DNA from: Thermomicrobiales bacterium
Lineage (GTDB): Bacteria; Chloroflexota; Chloroflexia; Thermomicrobiales; UBA6265
NCBI GenBank assembly: GCA_030447415.1
Contig: JAUJOZ010000006.1
Span: 105,614 to 169,613 of the forward strand
Length of the DNA stretch: 64,000 nucleotides
Reading direction: 5' to 3'
Both the position numbers and the translations under genes were made by a program. The stretch's first letter is position 1, and each line of letters begins with the position of its first letter. Positions 1 to 7,836 of this stretch are shown piece by piece. The notes under the pieces are model-generated. The model worked only from the letters and a program-made list of their open reading frames with translations, had not been told where the DNA came from and did no database searches.

Positions 1-259
1 CTCAATATGTCCCGCCCGAGTTCGTCGGTGCCGAAGAAGGTCCACTGTCGGGCCAAGGCGATCCACCAGTTGGCCCTGGTAGGGGTCGTGGGGCGCGACC
101 GCGTCCGCCATGAGGGTCCCCACCACGACGGCGCCAACGATCAATGGCGCCGGCGACGGAGCGCCGGTTGGACATCGCGGCGCGCAGCACGTTGCGCCAC
201 GGCGACCGGTACGGCCGCAGGGAGACGGCGATGGTGCGCTGCGCCGGTTTCGTCGACAA
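1..259 (-). pseudogene. Oligopeptide ABC permease (DppC-like), 5' part, frameshifted, runs off left edge
   Basis: N-terminal part of an inner-membrane permease of a dipeptide/oligopeptide importer. The minus-strand protein opens MSTKPAQRTIAVSLRPYR, continues through NVLRAAMSNRRSVAGA, and at the window edge reads FFGTDELGRDIL, the conserved DppC/OppC signature before the first large periplasmic loop. These pieces lie in different frames, so at least two single-base indels interrupt the first 85 codons. It follows the DppB-like gene on the same strand, as in a normal dpp operon. Whether the indels are real decay or assembly error cannot be told here, but the neighbouring genes are damaged in the same way. 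Confidence 0.7.
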
Positions 260-274
260 CCAGCTTCGACGCCC

Positions 275-1186
275 CCACCTTCACGCGGATCGATCACGCG
301 GATGAGCTGCGACGACGGACGAGCAGGTCTTCGCGGCGACGACCGCGAGGAGCAGCACGCCCCCTGCACGACCGGATAGTCGCGACGAAGATCGACTTGA
401 TCATCAAGCTGCCGATCCCGTCGCGACCGAAGACTGCTCGATGATCACCGAGCCACCGACGATCTGCCCAATCTGGATGCCGACCACGGTGGTCACAGGG
501 ATGAGGGCATTGCGCAGTCCATGGCGGGATCAGCACCGCGCGGTGGGCCAGCCCCTTCGCGCGGGCGGTCCGGATGTAGTCCCGTGCCCCAAGACTTCCA
601 GCATGGTCGAGCGGATCAGCCGCGTCTGCAAGGCGGCGTAGGCGAGACCAGGGCGACCGCGGGCATGACGAGCGTCTGCCAGCTCCCTTGCCCCGAGGCC
701 GGAAGCCAGCCGAGGTAGAGGGAAACACGAGCATGAGCATAAGCCCGAGCCAGAAGTTGGGCACGGAGACACCGAGCAGCGCCCGACCATGCTGACATCG
801 TCGAGCCAGGTGTTCGACGGGTTGCCGAGATGATCCCAATCGGCACGGCGATGATCATCGCGATGGCCTGGCGGCCACTCCCAACTCCAAGGTCGTCGGC
901 AGCCGCTCCAGCAGGAGCGAGCCGACACCGGTCGCGGGTCACCACCGACCGGCCCAGATCGAGATGCGCCGCGTCGGCGACGAAGGCCACGTACTGCACG
1001 GGCAACGCGCGGTCCATCCCGAGTTCGCGCCGGCGCTGGTTCCTTGAGCGCCAGGACGCCGGGATCGTTGCTGCCACCATACATGACCAGGATCGCCGGT
1101 CACCCGCATCAGCAGGAAGACCAGCGTCGCGACTCCCAGAGGATCGGCAGCGCCAGCACCAACCGGCGGAGCAAAGAATCGATCAA
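275..1186 (-). pseudogene. Oligopeptide ABC permease (DppB-like), multiple frameshifts
   Basis: DppB-type permease broken into three reading frames. Recognisable pieces in order are LLRRLVLALPILW (N-terminal membrane segment), RRELGMDRALPVQYVAFV (the usual 'LGLDRPLPVQY' region), AIAMIIAVPIGIISA (membrane segment), PNFWLGLMLMLVF and DYIRTARAKGLAHRAVL (the EAA-like loop that contacts the ATPase). Each piece is good family sequence and frame changes need only single-base indels, for example one G missing after LPILW. The start is uncertain; a TTG shortly after the substrate-binding gene is possible. No single full-length product can be made as the sequence stands. Confidence 0.75.
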
Positions 1187-1190
1187 GGCA

Positions 1191-2751
1191 TCAGCCCCAG
1201 GGCTGCACCGTGTTGAGGGGTACGAGCACGTCGGTGGGCAGCGGCTGCGGCTGGAAGCCGGTCCATGATCCTCGCGGTAGCCGCGCAACGTCCCGCGCGT
1301 CAGCAGGAAGACCATGGGGCCTTCCTCGATGATGACGCTTGGGCCTCATGGTAGATCGGCAGCCGTTCGACGGTGTGTCCCTGCTGGAACAGGGCGTCCA
1401 ACCGCTCGTTGGCGAAGTTCATGCGTTCCTTGCCCCGTTGCTCCGAAGAGAAGACGTAGTACATGTGGTCTGGGTCGACGATGTTGGCCCAGCCGAATAG
1501 GTACATCTCCGAATCGCCCGCCCGAATCTGGCCGAGGAACGTCGCCTGTTCGAGGACGTTGATTGACGGCTGCGAGATCCTGCTGGATGGCCTGAGCCAT
1601 CTCCCATATTCCGATCATCGAGACGACGGCTACCCCGGCCTGGAGAGCTGCTTGGCCTTCGCCGGATCATGCTGGCACGTCGGTGTTCACCGCCCAGGAC
1701 TGGTTCGAGAGCCATGCGCACCGCGAAGCCCTCCCCATATTCCGATGGTACAGCGTCCGGACCCGGCCTGGCCCAGGGGCGTGGCCCTTGTTGATCGTGG
1801 CACGTCGGTGTTGACCGAGAGCGGACTGCGCACCGCGAAGCCCTCGAGCTGGAGCAGGGCGTCCTTGTTGATGGCGTAGCTGTTGGCGTTGCCCAGGTTC
1901 ATGGCGAGGTAGTCGTACCCCAGTCCGGGAGAGTTGATGATCTCGACCTCATCGCTGTCGGCGAGACGGGTCAGGTCGGCCACCGGCGGATCCATCACCA
2001 GGTCGGCGTCGCCAGCCTCGAGGTTGACCAGGCGGGTGGCCGCCTCGGTGACCCCTCTGAAGTCTAGGGGGTCGATGCTCGGCTTCTCCCCCCAGTAGTC
2101 CTCATTCGGCGCCAGCCGGACCCGCTCGCCGCGGTTCCACTCGACGAACTTAAACGGCCCGGTCCCGACGGGGTGCTCCCAGACCTGGTCCAGGGGGACA
2201 CCGTCCAGCAGGTGCTTCGGCAGGATCCGCCGGTTCAGGGCGACGTCTTGGACGAGGAAGAACCCGAACGGCTCGGTGGTGACGACGCGGACGGTGGTGT
2301 CACTGACCTTCTCGACGCGCTCGACGTAGACCGCCTCCGGATCCAGCCAGGGCTGCATGTAGGAGAACTCGATGTCGTCGGGGGTCAGGGGCGTGCCGTC
2401 GTGCCATCGCACGTCCGGGCGCAGCTCGAACTCGTAGGTCCGGTCGTCGATGATCTTGTAGGATGTCGCCAGCTGCGGATGAAGTTCGCCGGTCATGGTG
2501 TCGTGGTGCAGGAGGGTCTCGTTGATGCGCCAGACGACGCTGTAGGCTGGGGTGAAGTAGTAGCTGCGCGCGTCCAGGTTGGTGGGCTCGGCCGAGTCGA
2601 TGATGGTGAAGCCCAGGCCCTCTTGGGCGGCGAGCGATGGCGCGCCCCGGGCTGGCTGGAATCCGGACCACGAGGACAGGAACCCGGCGGCGCCGATCGC
2701 CCCCGTGGACTTCAGTAGCGCGCGGCGGTTGATCGGTCGAGACGCACCCAT
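1191..2751 (-). pseudogene. Extracellular solute-binding protein family 5 (oligopeptide), 3' third scrambled
   Basis: Substrate-binding protein of the adjacent oligopeptide importer. The first 330 residues are intact: a Tat-like leader (NRRALLKSTGAIGAAGFL), then classical SBP_bac_5 sequence (LHPQLATSY, FELRPDVRWHDGTPLTPDDIEFS, HPVGTGPFKFVEW, NEDYWG). After AINKDALLQ the frame is lost. C-terminal pieces reappear in other frames (LFGWANIVDPDHMYY, FANERLDALFQQG, MVFLLTRGTLRGYRED) and end near PLNTVQPWG before a TGA. The 1.60-1.85 kb stretch holds short direct repeats, so it looks rearranged rather than simply frameshifted. The start ATG has AGGAGAGAGGA upstream. Confidence 0.85.
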
Positions 2752-3082
2752 CTTCCTCTCTCCTTGTTTCGCCCCGTAGCCGTCTCGAAGTGGCCCCCGT
2801 CGACCACTCCCTCTCGTCGGCCGGCCTAGGTTCGTGCTGGTCGGCGCGGTAGCGACCTTGACCAGTCAGAACGAATTGTCATCTCCTCCCACGACACGCA
2901 ATCGGACGGCGGAAACCACCTAGGCACGGGCACGGTGATCACCCGCCGAATCACGTCGGGCATGCGGGGGTAGCTTTGGCGCGCGGGGTAAGAGAGGTCC
3001 TTTCGTCGGTGTTCATAGAACCCGCTCGTCACCGTATGTCGCCGATTGGTTGGTTGTGCGGAGGGGAAGTTCGTAGTCAGTG

Positions 3083-3111
3083 ATGCTACCTTGACGACAC
3101 TTAGCTGTCAA
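3083..3111 (-). promoter_or_regulatory. Sigma70-type promoter of the oligopeptide SBP gene
   Basis: On the minus strand TTGACA, a 17-nt spacer and TAGCAT. It would give a leader of about 325 nt before the SBP ATG, in which no known riboswitch was recognised. The IS end lies only about 16 bp beyond the -35 box. Confidence 0.6.
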
Positions 3112-3127
3112 CTTCAAGCGCGGCAGG

Positions 3128-3149
3128 GGGTGCGCGCAGGGATTGTCGG
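3128..3149 (+). repeat. Left terminal inverted repeat of the IS
   Basis: GGGTGCGCGCAGG followed by GATTGTCGG; matches the complement of the right end with two mismatches. Confidence 0.75.
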
Positions 3150-3250
3150 AGGGGGGTGATACCCTCCCGGTCTCGACCGACCGGAGGAGACGTGGCGGCT
3201 GAGCCCCGCCGCGGGAGGGCATCGCCGCGGACGATAGCACGCGCCCCGCC

Positions 3251-4433
3251 GTGCTGGACGCCGTGCGCGCGGAGCTGGCCGCGCTGCTGGAGGGGCTGGT
3301 GGGCGCGCCGTCGCTGGAACTGGGCGAAGCCGAGCAGGCGGTCCGGGACGGAGTGCGGGTCGTCGGGGCGCGGTTGCTGGCCGCCGGGCTGGCGGCGCGC
3401 GGGCCGGGCCACGCGGGGCCGCGGGTGGCGTGCCCCTGCGGCGGGGCGGCCGGCTTCGAGGGCTACCGGCCCAAGGGGGTCCAGAGGCTGGTCGGCTGGG
3501 TCGAGGTGCGCCGGGCCTACTACCGGTGCCCGGCCTGCGGCCGCGGCGCCTGCCCGCTCGACGCGGCCCTCGGCCTGGAACGCGACGGCCACAGCCCGGG
3601 CGCCCGCCGCCTGGCGGCCGAGTTCGGGGCGCGGCTGCCGTTCGCCCCGGCCGCGGCGCTGCTGGCCAAGGCGGCCGGGGTCCGGCTGTCGGCGAGCACG
3701 GTGCGGACCGCCGCCGAACCCGCCCCCGCCCGGCTCTACGTCGAGGCGGACGGGGTGCGGATCCTGGGGGCCGACGGCGAGGGGAAGGAGGCCAAGGTCG
3801 GGGTGGTCGTGCCGGTCCGCCGGACGCCGCGCGGCGCGGCGCGCGGCGCGACCAGCTACGTGGCCAGCTTCGAGCCGGCCGAGGCCTTCGGGCGGCGCCT
3901 GGCGCTGGAGGCCCACCGGCGGGGGCTCGAAGGGGCCGCCGCGGTGGCGGTGCTGGGGGACGGGGCGGCCTGGATCTGGAACCTGGCCGCCGAGCACTGC
4001 CCGGGCGCCACCTGCATCGTCGACTGGTACCACGCCAGCGAGCGGGTCTGGGACCTGGCCAAGGCGCTGCACGGGGAGGGGACCGCCGAGGCCGCCACCT
4101 GGGCGGAGGAGCAGCTGGGGCGGCTGGCCGCCGGGCAGGCGGCGGCGCTGGCCGCGGAGTGGCGGGAACTGCCGTGCGCGGCGGCGCGGCCGCGGTCCGC
4201 GACGAGCAGGTGACGTACTTCACCAACCAGGCCGACCGCATGGCCTACGACCGCTACCGCGCCGCCGGCTGGGACATCGGCTCGGGCCTGGTCGAGGGCG
4301 CCGGCAAGCAGCTGATCGGCGCGCGCGAGAAGGGGCCGGGCATGTGCTGGAGCGTCGCTGGCGCCAACGCCGTGGCCCAGGTCCGCGCCGCCCTCTTCAA
4401 CGACCGCTGGGAGGAGTTCTGGGCCGCCGCCTG
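3251..4433 (+). pseudogene. ISKra4-family transposase in two frames
   Basis: DDE-type transposase. The first frame (GTG start) runs about 315 codons. It has a zinc-ribbon-like N-terminus (ACPCGG, YYRCPACGRGACPLD), YVEADGVRILGADGEGKEAKVG (normally first catalytic Asp and the conserved W/K stretch), and VLGDGAAWIWNLAAEH with VDWYHASERVW (second Asp and conserved WYH). The C-terminal block (YFTNQADRMAYDRYR, GSGLVEGAGKQLIGAREKG, GANAVAQVRAALFNDRW), holding the catalytic Glu, is in another frame entered near 4190. No clear slippery sequence with a downstream structure is visible, so a programmed frameshift is possible but not shown. No intact single-frame version exists in the window. Confidence 0.8.
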
Positions 4434-4436
4434 ACC

Positions 4437-4458
4437 CCGACGATTCCTGCGCGCACCC
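4437..4458 (-). repeat. Right terminal inverted repeat of the IS
   Basis: Read on the minus strand GGGTGCGCGCAGG followed by AATCGTCGG. It begins three bases after the transposase stop codon, which is typical of compact insertion sequences. Confidence 0.75.
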
Positions 4459-4464
4459 TGGCGG

Positions 4465-4903
4465 CAGGCAGCGCAAACGCTGTACGCTGCCGACCGGTAC
4501 CGCACGGAGGTGCTATACCGATCTTTTCTAGGTGTTCGGGTAGGCTGGTGCGTTCCCGGCCACGCGAGTCCGACGCCACGCAGGAAACGCGCGCACCACT
4601 CGGGCGGTGTGCTCCCGCCCCGAGCCGGAGGCCGTTCACGGTCGCGCCCTGCGGCGCTCCCGATCACCCGGCACGTCCGGGCCGATCGCGGGCGTTGGGG
4701 ACCGGCCCGCGACGGAGGTTCTGGCCGTGGTGCGCCTGCAGACCGAAACCGAGTGCCCCGAGCGCCGCCGAGCGCCAGTGGCCCGCAAGGGACCTGGCGA
4801 TGCGAACGGGGGACGACAACCGAAGAGTGGTGGATGTGCCGAGGCCGCCGGGTCCGGGCGCGAACGCGTCCCGGCCGGCGGCCTTTTCGCGTGAGGGGTC
4901 ACC
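4465..4903. other. Interval without a recognised gene
   Basis: Between the IS and the HTH gene. Open frames on both strands have arginine/proline-rich translations typical of non-coding GC-rich DNA. No RNA gene or terminator was recognised. Confidence 0.4.
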
Positions 4904-5110
4904 ATGCCGGAGCCCGACGAGTACCTGCCGATCGCCCGGGCCACCGCGCGGGCCGGCCTGACCGAGGTGGCGCTGCGCCGCCGGATCCGCCGGGGCGACC
5001 TGGCCGTCTACGGCGACCGCGCGACCTGCGCGTCAAGCTGCTGCGGGTGGCCGACCTCGACGCCTACGTCGCGCACCGGCGGCCATCCCGGCGGGCGGCA
5101 AGGAGGGGGC
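4904..5110 (+). pseudogene. Small excisionase/MerR-type HTH protein, one frameshift
   Basis: Small DNA-binding protein of the excisionase ('helix-turn-helix domain') type. It begins MPEPDEYLPIARATARAGLTE and continues VALRRRIRRGDLAVYGD, the wing-containing HTH. After a one-base shift near 5020 it continues LRVKLLRVADLDAYVAHRR, the usual final helix ('v...DLdafia'). Without the shift it would be an ordinary 65-70 residue protein. Such proteins act as recombination directionality factors or small regulators; nothing nearby says which. The sequence beyond about 5110 is low-complexity and has no family features. Confidence 0.55.
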
Positions 5111-5309
5111 GATCGACCAAGACGGGGCGTAAACACGGGAGCGGCGGTGCCGGCGGCTCGCGCGCGAACGCGAGCCGGGCCCGCCGCCCCGCGGCGCCGG
5201 AGCGCCGTCCCCGCGGAGGGGAGCCGGTTTGTTGGTTTCCCGGTGTCCCCCATCGTACGGGACCGTGCGGTTTCGTGCCACCCCGGTGGCACCGCCGCCC
5301 CGTACGCGC

Positions 5310-5729
5310 AACCCCTCACGCGGATCAGGACGACCTCCCGGCGCCGCCTCGACCACCTGCTCGAAGTTGTCGAGCACGAGCAGCGCCCGCTTGTCGCGCA
5401 GATACGCCGTGAGGCGCGCAAATGAGCGGCTCGTCACCCATCTCTCGGAGACCGAGGGCATGGGCGATGGCGGACGGGACGAGGGCGGAGTCGGTGACCG
5501 GGGCGAGGGAGACGAACGTGACGCCATGGGCGAACTCGTCGTCCAGGTCCTGGGCCACCTGCAGCGCGAGGCGCGTCTTGCCCACGCCGGCGGGGCCGGT
5601 CAGCGTGAGGAGGCGGACGTCGGGACGACGCAGCAAGGCGACGACCGCGGCGACCTCGCGCTCCCGTCCGACGAGCGGGGTCAGCGGAGCGGAGATTGTC
5701 GGGGCGGTCGGGGGCGGCGTGCCGGGCAT
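5310..5729 (-). pseudogene. STAND ATPase-LuxR regulator, truncated copy 1
   Basis: 5' fragment of the regulator type found intact at 7.8-10.2 and 14.1-16.5 kb. It starts [25 protein letters not shown] and has a good P-loop ([19 protein letters not shown]). After a frameshift near 5435 it continues [23 protein letters not shown] (Walker B region). All similarity then stops: the sensor, winged-helix, TPR and LuxR parts are missing. No functional regulator can be made, but the promoter and palindrome in front are preserved. Confidence 0.8.
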
Positions 5730-5773
5730 GGCGCGGCTCCGTCCGGCGGCGGGCGGTTGGGAGGTCGGCCCCG

Positions 5774-5802
5774 ATGATGCCGAACGCCCGGCGCGACGTC
5801 AA
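5774..5802 (-). promoter_or_regulatory. Conserved promoter of ATPase copy 1
   Basis: Minus strand TTGACG, 17 nt, CATCAT. The same arrangement precedes all six ATPase copies. The start codon lies about 45 bp downstream of the -10. Confidence 0.7.
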
Positions 5803-5832
5803 CCGACTCCTGCCTCAGCCCCCGAAATGCCA

Positions 5833-5860
5833 ACGGCCGCGGCGGGGACGCCGCGGCCGT
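5833..5860. promoter_or_regulatory. Conserved palindrome upstream of copy 1
   Basis: 12-bp perfect arms ACGGCCGCGGCG around GGGA. Its centre is 44.5 bp beyond the -35 box, the same spacing as in four other copies. Candidate regulator-binding site, or a transcribed hairpin. It is followed outward by the shared string GCGGAAGCGAC. Confidence 0.6.
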
Positions 5861-5992
5861 GCTGCATGGGCGGAAGCGACAGGGGTCGCTCGCGCGCACG
5901 CACCAAACGCCCGGGTGTCGTCGTGGTGGCGCTACCGGCCGCTCGGCGAACGGTTGGGGGTCCAGCCGTGCGCCGTACTCCGCCAGCGCTCA

Positions 5993-6123
5993 CAGCGTCT
6001 ATCACCTGAGGAGCTAGCGGCGATCCGGTCGCTGGCCCTCACCAAGAGCCTCCGCCCCCTTGCCGCCGAGTTTGGCGTCAGCCACGAGACGGTGCGGGCG
6101 GTCATCCAACGTGAGGAACACCA
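5993..6123 (+). pseudogene. Remnant of a small HTH protein (copy 1)
   Basis: Translation QRLSPEELAAIRSLALTKS followed by [19 protein letters not shown] is a clean helix-turn-helix of the resolvase/transposase-like type. It lies divergent from and upstream of ATPase copy 1. Related stretches occur upstream of copies 3 and 4 and at 12.9 kb. The open frame continues on both sides, but no start codon with a ribosome site and no flanking domain is convincing, so it is called a remnant. Confidence 0.5.
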
Positions 6124-6304
6124 TGACGAATATAGGAGCCGGCGCCATGCTCCTGAACCGACCAGGGGGATAGGAGATAGAGGTACCCAAACCGGACGCC
6201 CCTCCCGAGCGACGCGGCTGGGGCCATCCACTCGGCCAGCGGGCGGGTGTCCGGGTCTAAGGAAGCAAGACGTCGGCACCTCGGCGTCCCAGATGACGAC
6301 ACGG

Positions 6305-6335
6305 CGACGCCGGCGGGCCAGGCCCGCCGGCGTCG
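6305..6335. terminator. GC-rich hairpin, likely terminator
   Basis: Near-perfect inverted repeat with arms CGACGCCGGCGGGCC and its complement around a single A. It lies about 65 bp past the stop of the minus-strand secreted-protein gene. There is no T tract, so intrinsic termination is only likely. Confidence 0.5.
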
Positions 6336-6400
6336 TGTTGGTCCGTCAGGCATTGGTGGTGGCGGGGCCGGTCAGGACCGTCCGGTCGCCCTCATCCCGC

Positions 6401-6928
6401 TCACTTCTTGCGGCAGGAGAAGACGCCCGTCACGGTGATCGGGCCGGCCGGCCCGTCGAAGGTGGCGGTGACGGTCAGGTCCTGCCCAACGCTCACCGAG
6501 GTGGCCGTGAACCACCGACGGCAAAACCGTCGGGAACCGTCAATATTTGACCGAACGGGTCGATGTAGTAGTCGTGCGCGGACGTCACGGGGGTCAGCTT
6601 GTAGTACGTCGTCATGACCGTGCTGACATTGACGGCGGTTGGGAGATCGGACGGGCCGACGAAGACCTCGCACCACTCCCCGAAGTGCGCGAACTGCTCG
6701 AACACGATCGCCGGCAGGCGCAGTGTGCCGCCCGCCTTGACGTAGTCGGTACATTCCTGCACGGAGGTAAACGGCGTGAAGTCGCTCTTGAAGACCGTCT
6801 CAAGGCTCGAACCCGAGCATCTCGCCGTCTTGGCGCGGCGGCGGCTGGGGTCAACGCCCTCCCAGGACGACTAGGCCGAGGACCAGGGTCAGCAGGGCAC
6901 GGGGTACCCGGTGTCGCAGGTGTCGCAC
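6401..6928 (-). pseudogene. Secreted protein of unknown function, frameshifted
   Basis: The GTG start has GAGGAG six bases upstream. It gives MRHLRHRVPRALLTLVLGLVVLGG, a clear signal-peptide-like N-terminus, which then meets a stop. In other frames the protein continues QECTDYVKAGGTLRLPAIVFEQ, then STVMTTYYKLTPVTSAHDYY and PFGQILTVPDGFAVGG. After a further shift it ends SVSVGQDLTVTATFDGPAG and ITVTGVFSCRKK. The body looks like a beta-rich exported domain. At least three single-base indels are needed. No family was recognised. It is organised like the next gene (GTG start, GAGGAG site, short leader), so the two may be related exported proteins. Confidence 0.55.
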
Positions 6929-7084
6929 GTCGTTCTCCTCGCGCTCCTCGTGGGCTGCCGGACGCCCGCTCGCGTCGGTCGGATCGCCCCGGTGGCCACG
7001 ATCATCGCGGCCGGGGGAGGCCCCTGTCCCTACGCGTGCGGGACGGAGCCCGTGACATTGGTTGCTGGGCCTGTCGTCGCTGAC

Positions 7085-7630
7085 TCAGTCCGCCGCCGGG
7101 GTACCGACCTCGGCCATCGGCTCGAGCAGGATCTGCGTGCCCTCAAAGGCGTCCGGAAAGGCGGACAACACCTTGCCCGTCGGATCGGCCACCGTGAACG
7201 TCTCGACGCCCGAGATCGATTGCCCATCATCGGAGAGCTCAAGCGTGCCGGAGACGGTGACCGTGCCCCGGAAGGTGCCACTCTCGTCCGATCGCAGATG
7301 CACGATTGTGAAGGTAGCGGAGCGCTCGTCCGTCGGCTCCCAACTCCCATGTCCCGTACTGAAGTGGACGAACTTGAATGGCATGCCGGGCAGGGCGGGC
7401 CGAACCGCTCGCCCGGACAGGATCAGCGATCCGTCAGGCGCGAAGGTCGCCAGCGTCGGATCTCCCGCCGGTGTACCCGCGGCGCCGCCGGCCATGAGCC
7501 GCCACGAGCCGACCACCGAATGGTCCGAGGTCATCTCATCCGCTCCCACCGGACCGGAAGACACGAGACTCATCCCGGCGAGCACAAGCATCCCGATGAT
7601 CGCGAGCATCCCTACCTGTAGTCGTCGCAC
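7085..7630 (-). CDS. Secreted protein of unknown function
   Basis: The GTG start was chosen because GAGGAGG lies just upstream; a longer reading frame has no such site. About 181 residues. The N-terminus (MRRLQVGMLAIIGMLVLAGMS, cleavage probably near GPVGA) is a signal peptide. The mature part reads SVVGSWRLMAGG, PTLATFAPDGSLILSG, STGHGSWEPTDERSATFTIV, GTFRGTVTVSGTLELSDDGQ and GVETFTVADPTGKVL, a regular beta-strand pattern resembling lipocalin-like or 'SnoaL-less' exported barrels that start VGtWrl. The function is unknown. It is the intact member of a tandem pair with the frameshifted secreted-protein gene downstream. Confidence 0.7.
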   Translation of the reverse strand: MRRLQVGMLAIIGMLVLAGMSLVSSGPVGADEMTSDHSVVGSWRLMAGGAAGTPAGDPTLATFAPDGSLILSGRAVRPALPGMPFKFVHFSTGHGSWEPTDERSATFTIVHLRSDESGTFRGTVTVSGTLELSDDGQSISGVETFTVADPTGKVLSAFPDAFEGTQILLEPMAEVGTPAAD

Positions 7631-7836
7631 GGTGTTCCTCCTCGTTGGTGCACGGCCGTGTTCCGGCCATCCTTGTAAGCGACCGCACCCGGGTTGCGGT
7701 GGAGAAGCCGGTGCGTCCACCGGCCCGTACTCAGGGTGCCAGGCCCGCTGAAGGAGCGCATCGACCGAATTGACGAGCCGTCAAACGGTTCCTGGTGCGG
7801 GGTCTAAGCACAAATGCGTAGGCCGTCAGGTGAGAT
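7631..7836. other. Intergenic region with a small palindrome
   Basis: Between the secreted-protein gene and the 3' end of the ATPase gene. It holds a perfect 6+3+6 palindrome, TTGACG-AGC-CGTCAA, at 7770-7784, which could be an operator for the secreted-protein gene. No clear -10 box pairs with it. Confidence 0.3.

Larger units (their letters stand above)
3128..4458 (+). mobile_element. ISKra4-like insertion sequence
   Basis: Element of about 1.33 kb bounded by 22-bp imperfect inverted repeats (20 of 22 matching) that share the core GGGTGCGCGCAGG. It contains one transposase gene in two frames. CGGCAGG occurs directly outside the left repeat and 3 bp outside the right repeat, so it may be the target duplication, but the offset makes this uncertain. 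It sits just upstream of the promoter of the oligopeptide SBP gene. Confidence 0.75.

Noticed and set aside
2820..2890. Leader peptide MTIRSDWSRSLPRRPART in the SBP 5' leader
   Set aside because: GGGAGGAG touches the ATG, too close to act as a ribosome site, and no attenuator structure follows.
3156..4961. 601-codon plus-strand frame across the IS
   Set aside because: Arg/Pro/Gly-rich shadow of the transposase frame; the real frames carry the catalytic motifs.
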